Of a stretch of DNA of 8,529 nucleotides, positions 1 through 6,963 are shown one piece after another. The stretch covers positions 1 through 8,529 of the forward strand of contig JBFJVD010000128.1 in NCBI GenBank assembly GCA_041624375.1. Reading direction: 5' to 3'. Both the position numbers and the translations under genes were made by a program. Source of the DNA: JBFJVD01 sp041624375. Its GTDB lineage: Bacteria > Chloroflexota > Anaerolineae > Anaerolineales > E44-bin32. Below the pieces are notes generated by a model. The model saw nothing but the letters and a program-made list of their open reading frames with translations, did not search any database and had not been told where the DNA came from. Within the stretch, counting starts at the first letter, position 1; each line of letters starts with the position of its first letter.

Positions 1-1313
1 TACTCGTAGTGTTCGAGTTCGCCCTTCAGGTAGGCGTCGTAGGCGCCCAGGTCGAAGTGGCCGTGGCCGGACAGGTTGAAGGCGATGATCTGCTTCTGGC
101 CGCTTTCGCGGGCCCGCAGCGCTTCGTCGATGGCGCCCTTGACCGCATGGGCCGCCTCGGGCGCCGGCAGGATGCCTTCCGCCTGGGCGAACTGCACCGC
201 CGCTTCGAAGGTGGCCACCTGGCCGGTGGCGACGGCTTCGATGTCGCCGTGGTCGTAGAGGGCGCAGATGTGCGGCGCCATGCCGTGGTAGCGCAGCCCG
301 CCGGCGTGGATCCCCGGCGGCACGAAGGTGTGCCCCAGCGTGTGCATCTTGACGATCGGCGCCATCGCCGCCGTGTCGCCGTAGTCGAAGGTGTAGAGCC
401 CCTTGGTCAGCGTCGGACAGGCCGTCGGCTCAACCGCCACCACCCGGGTGTTCTTGCCGGCGGTGTAGTTCTGGTGCAGGAAGGGGAAGGCGAAGCCGCC
501 GAAGTTGCTGCCCCCACCCACACAGCCGATCACCACGTCCGGGTACTCGCCGGCCAGCTCGAACTGCTTGAGCGTCTCCAGCCCAACCACCGTCTGGTGC
601 ATCAGCACCGGTCCCAGCACCGAGCCCAGCGAGTACTTGTACTTGCCCTCCGAGACCACCGCCGCCTCGACCGCCTCCGAGATGGCGATCCCCAGCGAGC
701 CCGGATTGTCCGGGTCCTGCGCCAGCAGCTGGCTGCCGTAGTTGGTCTTGGTCGACGGGCTGGGCGTCACCGTCGCCCCGTAGGTCTGCATGATGATGCG
801 CCGGTAGGGCTTCTGCTCGTAGGAGACCTTCACCATGTACACATGGCACTCCAGCCCGAACAGGTTGCAGGCCATCGACAGCGCCGAGCCCCACTGGCCA
901 GCCCCGGTCTCGGTGGTGAAGCCGACCGTCCCCTCTTCCTTGGCGTAGTACGCCTGCGCCACCGCCGTGTTCGGCTTGTGCGAGCCGACCGGCGACACCC
1001 CCTCGTACTTGTAGTAGATGTGCGCCGGCGTGTCCAGGACCTTCTCCAGCCGCCGCGCCCGATACAGCGGCGACGGCCGCCACATCCGGTAGATGTCCAT
1101 CACCGGCCCCGGAATGTCGTGCCAGCGCTCCATGCTCACCGCTTCACCAATGAAGCGCATCGGAAACAGCACCCCCAGAAACTCCGGCGTCACCGGCTCC
1201 TTCGTCTGCGGGTGCAGCACCGGCCCCGGATCGGCCGGCATGTCCGGATTGATGTTGTACCAGACCTCCGGAATCTCCTTCTCCGTCAAGACAAACTTCC
1301 TCTGCTCCGCCAT
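1..1313 (-). CDS. trpB2: TrpB2-type tryptophan synthase beta chain (3' end cut by window edge)
   Basis: PLP-dependent enzyme of the TrpB2 branch, which joins indole to serine (or phosphoserine in some archaeal members) to make tryptophan. I translated 437 codons. The start ATG at 1313-1311 begins MAEQRKFVLTEKEIPEVW and follows an AGGAGGGG ribosome site 5-7 bases upstream. Visible landmarks are the Schiff-base lysine K113 in GSHKPN, the catalytic glutamate in TETGAGQWGSA, and the glycine-rich phosphate loop GCVGGGSNFGG. The long N-terminal segment before the lysine is typical of TrpB2 rather than the TrpA-partnered TrpB1. No trpA is adjacent. The next codon begins TA, so it is either Tyr or the stop, and very little of the protein is missing. 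The gene lies 142 bp after the small CxxC gene, beyond a hairpin, so it may have its own promoter. Family assignment is firm; a role linked to aromatic degradation is not shown. Confidence 0.93.
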   Translation of the reverse strand, partial: MAEQRKFVLTEKEIPEVWYNINPDMPADPGPVLHPQTKEPVTPEFLGVLFPMRFIGEAVSMERWHDIPGPVMDIYRMWRPSPLYRARRLEKVLDTPAHIYYKYEGVSPVGSHKPNTAVAQAYYAKEEGTVGFTTETGAGQWGSALSMACNLFGLECHVYMVKVSYEQKPYRRIIMQTYGATVTPSPSTKTNYGSQLLAQDPDNPGSLGIAISEAVEAAVVSEGKYKYSLGSVLGPVLMHQTVVGLETLKQFELAGEYPDVVIGCVGGGSNFGGFAFPFLHQNYTAGKNTRVVAVEPTACPTLTKGLYTFDYGDTAAMAPIVKMHTLGHTFVPPGIHAGGLRYHGMAPHICALYDHGDIEAVATGQVATFEAAVQFAQAEGILPAPEAAHAVKGAIDEALRARESGQKQIIAFNLSGHGHFDLGAYDAYLKGELEHYE

Positions 1314-1421
1314 CCCTGCCCCTCCTGCTCTCTCAGCGGTTCCTTTAGCTCCCCTCCCGGCTTGCCGTTCAGCTCGCTCCTATCAAGCGACCCTCCTTCC
1401 ACGGCGCGCAGCGTTCGTGCT
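1314..1421 (-). other. Intergenic leader of trpB2
   Basis: The non-coding stretch between the hairpin and trpB2 is purine-rich on the transcribed-sense strand, with several AGGAGG-like tracts; the last one serves trpB2. I see no clear sigma70-type promoter here and no convincing riboswitch or T-box. Whether trpB2 is read through from the operon upstream or has its own promoter is open. Confidence 0.4.
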
Positions 1422-1456
1422 GCAAGACCGCGCCCGAGGCTCCCTGGCGGTCTTGC
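1422..1456 (-). terminator. 10-bp-stem hairpin overlapping the stop of the small CxxC gene
   Basis: GCAAGACCGC (1422-1431) and GCGGTCTTGC (1447-1456) are perfect reverse complements around a 15-base loop. On the minus strand the stem starts inside the TAG stop codon (1458-1456). No T-run follows, so it is not a canonical intrinsic terminator. It could end or attenuate the bzd operon message, protect its 3' end, or separate it from trpB2. Position right after a stop favours a 3'-end element. Confidence 0.5.
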
Positions 1457-1767
1457 TACCCGCTCCGGGCCGCCTCGTCTCCGGCGGCCACAGTTGAGTC
1501 GGGCTTGCGTGTGTACACCGACTTGAAATGCAGCATCGTCAAAATCTGGCAATCGCGGCAGTCTTCATTAGACGGCAGCGGACGGACCGGCTCCAGCCGA
1601 ACCTCGAATCCAAGCGACTCATACAGGTCGACCATTTCCCGCAGGCGGGGTCCAGCCCCCATAAAGCGGTACTGCCAGCCGCGCGCAATCAGCTCCGGGT
1701 CGATCTCGAACCCATCGAGCAGCTCGAACGTGGGATCGCCGCCGGATGCTCGCTGCCCTTCAGTCAT
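1456..1767 (-). CDS. Uncharacterised 103-aa CxxC protein, coupled to bzdQ
   Basis: I do not recognise this protein. The ATG at 1767-1765 overlaps the bzdQ stop by 8 bp (ATGACTGA), which implies translational coupling, and no good separate ribosome site is visible. The 103-aa product is soluble-looking, with no signal peptide or membrane segment. It has an acidic N-terminal part (LLDGFEIDPELIARGWQYRF), a predicted helix around residues 38-52, a short strand-like segment (FEVRLEP), and C70-x2-C73 in NEDCRDCQIL, then VYTRKP. Two cysteines could help bind a metal or Fe-S centre or act as a redox pair, but alone are too few for a ferredoxin. Tight coupling to the reductase ATPase gene suggests a job with that enzyme, such as maturation, stability or electron delivery; this is inference. 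An in-frame upstream extension to 1899 is only a shadow of bzdQ. Confidence 0.72.
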   Translation of the reverse strand: MTEGQRASGGDPTFELLDGFEIDPELIARGWQYRFMGAGPRLREMVDLYESLGFEVRLEPVRPLPSNEDCRDCQILTMLHFKSVYTRKPDSTVAAGDEAARSG

Positions 1768-2635
1768 CCGACCCCGCGCGGTCCACCGCCTGCGACCGCG
1801 AGTTGCCGGACACCTCCGCCGGCACTTGCCGCTCTCTCTTCCCCTGCCGAATCGCCATCCGCCGCTGTCCGAGCGCCGCCGCGCCGATCGCGCCCACATA
1901 CTGCACGAGATCGCCAGGAGGCAGATTGACCGTAAGGTCCAGCCGGTCCTGAACCACCTGCGCCATCCGTTCGAAGCGCAGGATGCCGCCGGCCAGCGTC
2001 ACCTCGGGTTCCATGCGCACCCGCCGCATCAGCTGCACCGACCGTTCGATCAAGGAGACCATCGCCCCGTGCATAATGTCGGCCGGCGAGGCGCCTTGTG
2101 AGAGATGGTTGATGACTTCGGATTCGGCGAAAACGGCGCACACACCGGAGATGGGAACGGCGGTCTTGGAGGTGGCGACCAGCTGCCCGATCTCCTCGGT
2201 TTCATAATCCAGATAGCGCGCCGTCTTCTCGAGGAAGGCGCCGGTGCCGGCGGCGCACTTGTCGTTCAGGCGGAACGACGTGACGCGTGCCTCTTCATCA
2301 AGCCGCATCGCCTTCATGGTCTGTCCCCCGATGTCCAGCACCGTGCGCGTCTGGGGGAAGAAGAAGCGGCTGCCGCTGGCGGCTGCGGTGAGATCCGTGA
2401 CATTGATGTCCCGGAAGGAAACCTGATAACGGCCGTAGCCGGTGGTGACGATGTACGACACCTGCTCCCGATCGAGGCCGCAGGCCTGCAAGGCGGCATC
2501 GAAGGCGCGCTGCCCCGCCTGTTCGAGTTTGAAGCCCGTGTTCACCATCCCCTGGCCGACGACCTGGCCGTCTTCGCTGAGAATGGCTGCCTTGGTGTAG
2601 GTGGAGCCAATGTCCAGTCCGGCGTAATGAGTCAT
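1760..2635 (-). CDS. bzdQ: Benzoyl-CoA reductase ATPase subunit, BadF/BcrA/BzdQ family
   Basis: A 291-aa ASKHA-fold ATPase of the family that uses ATP to drive electrons into 2-hydroxyacyl-CoA dehydratases and class I benzoyl-CoA reductases. Visible motifs are the phosphate-1 loop GLDIGSTYTKAAIL (residues 6-19), TTGYGRYQVSF, phosphate-2 DIGGQTMKAM (101-110), NDKCAAGTGAF with C127, GVCAVFAESEV with C166, and the adenosine motif LAGGI. C127 and C166 match the cysteines that hold the [4Fe-4S] cluster between two subunits in dehydratase activators. A basic C-terminal tail (about residues 258-291) extends past the conserved domain. The usual acidic residue of GGQD is Thr106 here. Its start overlaps the bzdP stop by 4 bp (ATGA), with GAGG 7 bases upstream. 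The P/Q naming follows gene order and could be reversed by a profile search. Confidence 0.87.
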   Translation of the reverse strand: MTHYAGLDIGSTYTKAAILSEDGQVVGQGMVNTGFKLEQAGQRAFDAALQACGLDREQVSYIVTTGYGRYQVSFRDINVTDLTAAASGSRFFFPQTRTVLDIGGQTMKAMRLDEEARVTSFRLNDKCAAGTGAFLEKTARYLDYETEEIGQLVATSKTAVPISGVCAVFAESEVINHLSQGASPADIMHGAMVSLIERSVQLMRRVRMEPEVTLAGGILRFERMAQVVQDRLDLTVNLPPGDLVQYVGAIGAAALGQRRMAIRQGKRERQVPAEVSGNSRSQAVDRAGSDD

Positions 2636-3450
2636 CCGGCTGCCTCACTTTCCGTCGCGGGCGATCGGCTTCCCAGGATGTGGTCGAGCGCGAAGAGCGC
2701 CGCCCCGATCGCGCCCATGAAGTGCGACTCTTCGCTCACGTTGATCGGGAAGCCGAGCTCGTCGTTCAGGACCCGCACCATGCCGGCATTGCGCGCTACG
2801 CCGCCGGTGAAGGTGAGCTCCTGCTCGATCCCCACCCGGCGCAGGAGCCCCAGTGAGCGGCGCCCGATGGATTGGTGCACGCCGAGCAGAATGTCTTCGA
2901 TCTTCTTGCCCTTTCCCAGCCAAGAGAGCACCTCGGATTCGGCGAAGACCGTGCAGGTGGTGCTGATCCGCACCGGCTTGTCGGCCTGGAGTGCGGTCGG
3001 CCCAAGGTCGTCGAGCGGAATCTCGAGCGCGGCCGAGGCGGCCCCCAGAAACCTTCCCGTCCCGGCGGCGCATTTGTCGTTCATACAAAAGTCCTGGATC
3101 TCGCCCTTCGGGTTGACCCGGATCGCCTTCGTGTCCTGGCCGCCCATGTCCAGCACGGTGAGGGTTCCGGGAAACATATGCACCGCGCCGCGCCCGTGGC
3201 AGCTGATCTCGGTCACCTGCGTGTTGCCAAAGGTGACCCGGTAGCGACCGTAGCCGGTGCCGACGACGAACTCCACCTCCTCCTCCTGAATGGCGCAGGA
3301 TCGCAGCGCCTCCAGATAGGCCTTCTCCGCCGCCTGCATCACATTGGCGCCCGTATCGATCAGGGCGCGCCCGACGACCTGACGGTCCTCGTCCAGAATG
3401 GCGGCTTTGGTTTGGGTGGAGCCCACGTCCACGCCGGCTGCATACGCCAT
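2632..3450 (-). CDS. bzdP: Benzoyl-CoA reductase ATPase subunit, BadF/BcrD/BzdP family
   Basis: A 272-aa partner of the preceding ATPase and clearly a paralogue of it. Motifs are GVDVGSTQTKAAIL (6-19), GTGYGRYRVTF, DMGGQDTKAI (101-110), NDKCAAGTGRF with C127, TTCTVFAESEV with C166, FTGGVARNAGM, and MGAIGAALFA near the C-terminus. All expected nucleotide and Fe-S positions are intact, including Asp106, which the paralogue lacks. In this family the two ATPase subunits share a [4Fe-4S] cluster at their interface, take electrons from reduced ferredoxin, and pass them to the catalytic subunits with ATP hydrolysis. The ATG at 3450-3448 follows GGAGG by 9 bases and lies 17 bp after the bzdO stop. 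Having two ATPases plus two dehydratase-like subunits argues for a benzoyl-CoA reductase rather than a dehydratase with a homodimeric activator. Confidence 0.87.
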   Translation of the reverse strand: MAYAAGVDVGSTQTKAAILDEDRQVVGRALIDTGANVMQAAEKAYLEALRSCAIQEEEVEFVVGTGYGRYRVTFGNTQVTEISCHGRGAVHMFPGTLTVLDMGGQDTKAIRVNPKGEIQDFCMNDKCAAGTGRFLGAASAALEIPLDDLGPTALQADKPVRISTTCTVFAESEVLSWLGKGKKIEDILLGVHQSIGRRSLGLLRRVGIEQELTFTGGVARNAGMVRVLNDELGFPINVSEESHFMGAIGAALFALDHILGSRSPATESEAAG

Positions 3451-3467
3451 CGTCGTTCGCCTCCGTT

Positions 3468-4766
3468 TCAGACCGCGGCCAGCTGCAGCCTGCGCGCATC
3501 CAATCCTTCGAAAAAGGCATCGATGCGATTCTTGAGCTGCGCTTCCGATACCACGCGCTTGTCCATGTGATCCGATTCGATGAAGAGGCAGGGGATATCC
3601 CGCACTGCCATCACCGCCCGGCGGCTGTCGGCCAGGCCGGTCGAGACCGTGCGACAGCTCTTGATGGGGTGGTAGACAATGCCGTCGACCGCATAGGGGT
3701 CAATCATGTCGAGCATCGCCTGATCCTGAAAGAACATGCTGTCCATGGCGTGGCGGACGCCGACCAGGACGCCCTCGGCCAGGCTTTCAAGCGGCCGGTT
3801 CAGGTCGTACTGGTAGCCCAGCGACGCGCCACCGCTCGCAAACCAGAGATAGGTCGAGGAGAGGAAGACCCCGCCCCACTCGGAGAACAATTCGCTGAAG
3901 CGCCGGAAGATGGGGTAGCAGGGCACGCCAACGAAGAGCAGGCGGTGCCTTTCGTCGGCCAGCGTGCCGATCCCCTTCGCCGCTTTGAGCTCCAGCTCTT
4001 CCACCAGGTCGCTGAAGTATTGAGCCCCTTCCGGCCGGCCGCGAAAGCCGTTGGCGACGCCGAGGTAGATCGTGCCGTCGGTCAGCGCGTTGAAGACCGC
4101 CGGCCGGCTGCGGTTGATTTCCAGCGCCCGGCTGTAGTTGCTCATCAGCCTGTTCGCATGCCCCATCACTTCCCGCAGGCGATCGATGTCGAAGGACTTC
4201 CCCGTGACCTGTTCGCAGAGCTGGATCAGCTCTTCGATCTGGCCCTGGACATAATCACGGTCGCCTTTGAAATCGGGGTTGCCGGGCCAGGTCTGCCCGC
4301 CTGCCGAGCGGGTGCCCGGCACATCCAGCGTGAAGATCGGCACGTCGTACATGCGCTCCCAGATCTCACCCCACTTGATATACGTGTTGCAGGCATTGGT
4401 GTAGACGCCGAGGGCGGGCTCCGGCAGGCGCCCCATCGGATGTTCGCCGTTGCGCAGCTGCAGCGCGTAATCGGCCTTCACATAGCCGCAGATGTCCGGG
4501 GAATAGCCGTGATCCTCGGCCTGATTGAGGTAGTCGTCGGCCACCCGGCGGACGGCCATTTGCAGGGCGTTGATTTCAGGAAAGGTGACCGGCAGGTCGA
4601 ACGTGAGCAGCACCTCATTCATGCTGCCCATGACGAAAACGTTGGCCGTCTTCCGTCCCTCTTCCGCAGCCGTGGTCAGCTCCTCAAACCACTGGCGGAA
4701 GAGGCGGGCGCCCTCCCGATTGCCCCGGCCGATGATCTCCTTGGCTTCCGCACTGCTCGGATTCAT
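3468..4766 (-). CDS. bzdO: Benzoyl-CoA reductase catalytic subunit, BzdO/BcrB type
   Basis: A member of the 2-hydroxyglutaryl-CoA dehydratase D-component superfamily, 432 aa from this start. With BzdN it should form the part that binds the aromatic acyl-CoA and reduces the ring to a dienoyl-CoA. Visible blocks are MGSMNEVLLTFDLPVTFPEI, CGYVKADYAL, a Cys in NACNTYIKWGEIWER, VGVPCYPIFRRFSELFSEWGG, HPIKSCRTVSTG and CLFIESDH. Numbered from this start the cysteines are C93, C126, C184, C282, C371 and C393; C93, C126 and C371 are the likely cluster ligands by position in the family. The start is ambiguous. The ATG at 4790, 6 bp after bzdN, has GAGG only 2 bases away, whereas the ATG at 4766 has GAGG 5 bases upstream, so I prefer 4766. 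The longer form would add 8 unremarkable residues. Confidence 0.86.
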   Translation of the reverse strand: MNPSSAEAKEIIGRGNREGARLFRQWFEELTTAAEEGRKTANVFVMGSMNEVLLTFDLPVTFPEINALQMAVRRVADDYLNQAEDHGYSPDICGYVKADYALQLRNGEHPMGRLPEPALGVYTNACNTYIKWGEIWERMYDVPIFTLDVPGTRSAGGQTWPGNPDFKGDRDYVQGQIEELIQLCEQVTGKSFDIDRLREVMGHANRLMSNYSRALEINRSRPAVFNALTDGTIYLGVANGFRGRPEGAQYFSDLVEELELKAAKGIGTLADERHRLLFVGVPCYPIFRRFSELFSEWGGVFLSSTYLWFASGGASLGYQYDLNRPLESLAEGVLVGVRHAMDSMFFQDQAMLDMIDPYAVDGIVYHPIKSCRTVSTGLADSRRAVMAVRDIPCLFIESDHMDKRVVSEAQLKNRIDAFFEGLDARRLQLAAV

Positions 4767-4796
4767 CCCTGCCTCACTTCCCAAAGCCATCGCCTC

Positions 4797-5972
4797 TCAA
4801 TAGAAGAGGATGTTCTCTGCAAAGGTCTCGATCTGGATCTCGATTTGATCGAAACTGGTCATCGTCTCTTCGAACTCGGTGATGAAATAGGGGATGCGCG
4901 CCTGGTCGAGCGCCTGGGCGTAGGCGACCTGTTCATCCAGACCCGGCTCGCACATCTTGGCGGCCCCCAGAATGGCGGCCTCCGCGCCGGACTGCTCGAT
5001 GCGCTGCATCAGCATGTGCTCCTTCGGCTTGCGCAGGTCGTGCTGCACCGGGCTGTAGGAAGACCGCTCGAGGTAGGCGTCCGCCAGGTTCAGCAGCGGG
5101 TCCCCGTCGAGATCGACATCCTCGAGGATCCAGCGCAGACCGATCATCAGATCGTCGTCCACCACATAGCAGGAGCGCCCGAGGACCCGGAGCAGATCCA
5201 GTGGAGGCTGTTCGCAGAAACCGCCCTCAAGCACGATCCGGATACGGTCCTGCGAAGTGGCTTCACGCGCTTCGATTTGCGGCAGGAGGTTGTTCAGCAG
5301 TTGATTGTGTTCTTCCCGCGGGAGCAGGCTGCCAAGGATTGTCAGGAGGTAGGCCTCATCGACGGGGAGCAGCCAGGGGCGCTCCCGCTTGATGGCGTAG
5401 AGGCGGCGGATCAGACTCCGGTTCTCGTTGAAGACCCGCACGGAGTCGCGCAGCGACTCGTCGCTGATGGTCTCCCCGCTGAGCGCCTCGACGGCGCGTT
5501 TGAGGCGCGCGTACTCATGCCGCAGGTAGGTCACGGCGTGCGCCGAGTTGGCGTTCTGCGGCAGGTAGAGGATCTCGCAGGGGTAGGACACATTGCGCCC
5601 CCACACCGCCCCCAGGTTGCGGGCCGCATCGCAAATGGGATGGGTGACGAACATGTCCAGCTCCACCCGGCCGCTGAGCGCCAGCTCGAGTGAGCTCTTG
5701 AGGATCGAGCACAGATAAGAGCCGAAATGGGAATCGGCCTGCCGTGAATCGAGCGGCGCGCCGCGGATCTTGAGCGGCAGCATCCCCGCGGCATGAACGA
5801 TCTCCTCCGGGAAATAGACCTGGAAGTGGCCGACGACCCGGCCCCCGCCTTCCCGCCAGCGGTCCACCGGGGTGAAGTCGGTGTCCTCGATCAGGGTGCG
5901 CGCCGCGTCGAGCAGCTCATCGAGCTCGAGCGCGGCCCATTCCGGCATAAGTGTGGTCGGCGGAGAACCCAT
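4797..5972 (-). CDS. bzdN: Benzoyl-CoA reductase catalytic subunit, BzdN/BcrC type
   Basis: The first structural gene of the reductase, 391 aa, also in the 2-hydroxyglutaryl-CoA dehydratase D-component superfamily. Conserved blocks are YFPEEIVHAAGMLPLKIRGAP (about residues 53-73), DSHFGSYLCSILKSSLELAL, THPICDAARNLG, RNVSYPCEILYLPQN, EGGFCEQPPLDLL, VDDDLMIGLRW, AAKMCEPGLDEQVAY, and a C-terminal ITEFEETMTSFDQIEIQIETF. From this start the cysteines are C88, C114, C132, C253, C268 and C341, in keeping with an Fe-S catalytic subunit. The chosen ATG (5972-5970) has GGGAGAGG about 6 bases upstream. A GTG seven codons earlier (5993) has no ribosome site and would place that purine tract inside the gene. 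It lies 79 bp after paaX with no clear promoter or terminator between, so the two are probably co-transcribed. The true substrate could be a substituted benzoyl-CoA. Confidence 0.87.
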   Translation of the reverse strand: MGSPPTTLMPEWAALELDELLDAARTLIEDTDFTPVDRWREGGGRVVGHFQVYFPEEIVHAAGMLPLKIRGAPLDSRQADSHFGSYLCSILKSSLELALSGRVELDMFVTHPICDAARNLGAVWGRNVSYPCEILYLPQNANSAHAVTYLRHEYARLKRAVEALSGETISDESLRDSVRVFNENRSLIRRLYAIKRERPWLLPVDEAYLLTILGSLLPREEHNQLLNNLLPQIEAREATSQDRIRIVLEGGFCEQPPLDLLRVLGRSCYVVDDDLMIGLRWILEDVDLDGDPLLNLADAYLERSSYSPVQHDLRKPKEHMLMQRIEQSGAEAAILGAAKMCEPGLDEQVAYAQALDQARIPYFITEFEETMTSFDQIEIQIETFAENILFY

Positions 5973-6051
5973 TAACAGCCTCTCCCTGCGCACGAAGCTG
6001 GAGCGCTCACGACATGGGTGGACGCCCGCAGCGCCGGACCGCTCACCGGGT

Positions 6052-6927
6052 TCAGGCGCTCAGGCGATCGTCGATCCATTGTGACTCCTCGAGCGGCTCC
6101 AGTTCCAGGTTGTCATCCACATAGGTTTGTGCCGGGCCTCGCAGCCGTTCGCGGTATTCCGAGAACAGCATGGCGGCCTCATCGCCGCGCCAGTCCGGCG
6201 GCAGCAGCTCGGGCGGAAGATAGGGATCGCTGCGAGGAAAGGCGCTGTATTCGTAGGTGACCCAGAAGCGTTCCACGAAGGCTTCCGGCGGCGTCAATCC
6301 GTCGCCCAGGCAGAGCAGTTGGTCAAAGGCCTCCCGGTGGCGAGCCACGAAGCGCGCGTAGGCTCGGTTCAGGGCGGGCAGGTTCCAGCAGCGCTCGACC
6401 AATGCCTGACTGTCGTGATGCATCAGCCGGGCGCGGGTAAAGAAATGGACGTAGGGCTCGACGTGCAGCTCGCGCACACTTGCCAGGACGTCCTCACGCC
6501 GGGCGCGCGCCGCCACCATCGTGCCGGGCGCCAGCATTCCATAGCCAAGCCAGCTGAGCCGCGCCCGCAGCTGGCGCCGCTCCGAGCGCATCTCATGCGG
6601 CAGCGAGTAAATGACCACATGCCAGAGACCGTCCCAATGGGTCGGGCGCGAGCCGAAGATGCGCCGGTCGCCTTCCTCGAGCAGCTCGAGGCCCTTGGCC
6701 GTCAGGCGCTGCAGGCTGCGCCGGCCGACCCGCTCCGAGCGCAGCCAGCCCTTGGCCTTCATGCGCGACAGGGTGGAGCGCACCGCCCGCTCGCTGAGAC
6801 CCAGCTGGTCCAGCACGCAGAGCAGGCCGCTGGTCCACAGGGCGCGCTGCCGCGGGTGTAGGTAATCACCAAACAGGTTCAGGATGACGAGCTGGGTGTG
6901 AATGGCGGGCCGTTCAATATGTCGCAT
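6052..6927 (-). CDS. paaX: PaaX-family transcriptional repressor
   Basis: A 291-aa homologue of PaaX, the repressor of phenylacetate catabolism that is released by phenylacetyl-CoA in E. coli. An N-terminal winged helix-turn-helix spans about residues 10-75 (LGLSERAVRSTLSRMKAKGW, then the basic wing RSERVGRRS and RLTAKG). A central domain with the Cas2-like fold known for PaaX follows (WDGLWHVVIYSLP onward), then a C-terminal domain with the typical FWVTYEYSAFPRSDPYLPPELLPPDWRG. I chose the ATG at 6927; an extension to 7008 would translate the promoter and operator. Ribosome-site complementarity is weak (GAGAG). The start codon lies inside one arm of a 13-bp inverted repeat, which points to autorepression. 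As first gene ahead of bzdNOPQ it probably controls that operon, sensing benzoyl-CoA or a downstream acyl-CoA; the ligand is inference. Confidence 0.9.
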   Translation of the reverse strand: MRHIERPAIHTQLVILNLFGDYLHPRQRALWTSGLLCVLDQLGLSERAVRSTLSRMKAKGWLRSERVGRRSLQRLTAKGLELLEEGDRRIFGSRPTHWDGLWHVVIYSLPHEMRSERRQLRARLSWLGYGMLAPGTMVAARARREDVLASVRELHVEPYVHFFTRARLMHHDSQALVERCWNLPALNRAYARFVARHREAFDQLLCLGDGLTPPEAFVERFWVTYEYSAFPRSDPYLPPELLPPDWRGDEAAMLFSEYRERLRGPAQTYVDDNLELEPLEESQWIDDRLSA

Positions 6928-6963
6928 TCTAGAGACTCTCGACGGATAAGTGCGACATATTGA
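6914..6963 (-). promoter_or_regulatory. Operator dyad over the paaX start region
   Basis: A perfect 13-bp inverted repeat: TCAATATGTCGCA at 6914-6926 and TGCGACATATTGA at 6951-6963, with a 24-bp spacer. The right arm touches the -10 and covers the predicted start of transcription; the left arm contains the paaX ATG. The same half-site recurs at the two other promoters in this window. Most likely an autoregulatory PaaX-type operator. Confidence 0.75.

Noticed and set aside
1314..1421. T-box or tryptophan riboswitch in the trpB2 leader
   Set aside because: A segment resembling GGAACCGC near the gene recalls part of a T-box, but the conserved AGGGUGGNACCGCG core and the specifier stem are not present.
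9..1526. 505-codon plus-strand open frame opposite trpB2
   Set aside because: The minus-strand TrpB2 reading has all catalytic motifs and a good ribosome site. The plus frame is an Arg/His-rich shadow.
3567..5693. 708-codon plus-strand open frame opposite bzdO and bzdN
   Set aside because: It is antisense to two well-recognised conserved genes and its translation is low-complexity (rich in R, H, V, D) with no family motif. High GC keeps stops rare on the opposite strand.
5973..5993. GTG start of bzdN seven codons upstream
   Set aside because: No ribosome site precedes it, and the purine-rich GGGAGAGG tract that should serve the ATG at 5972 would be inside the gene.
6001..6060. Operator-like CGCAC and CGACAT words between paaX and bzdN
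   Set aside because: Only short fragments match, with no promoter at the required spacing and no proper inverted arm.
6052..6927. CRISPR connection through the Cas2-like central domain of PaaX
   Set aside because: The fold is shared by all PaaX proteins; there is no repeat array, and no other cas gene is present.
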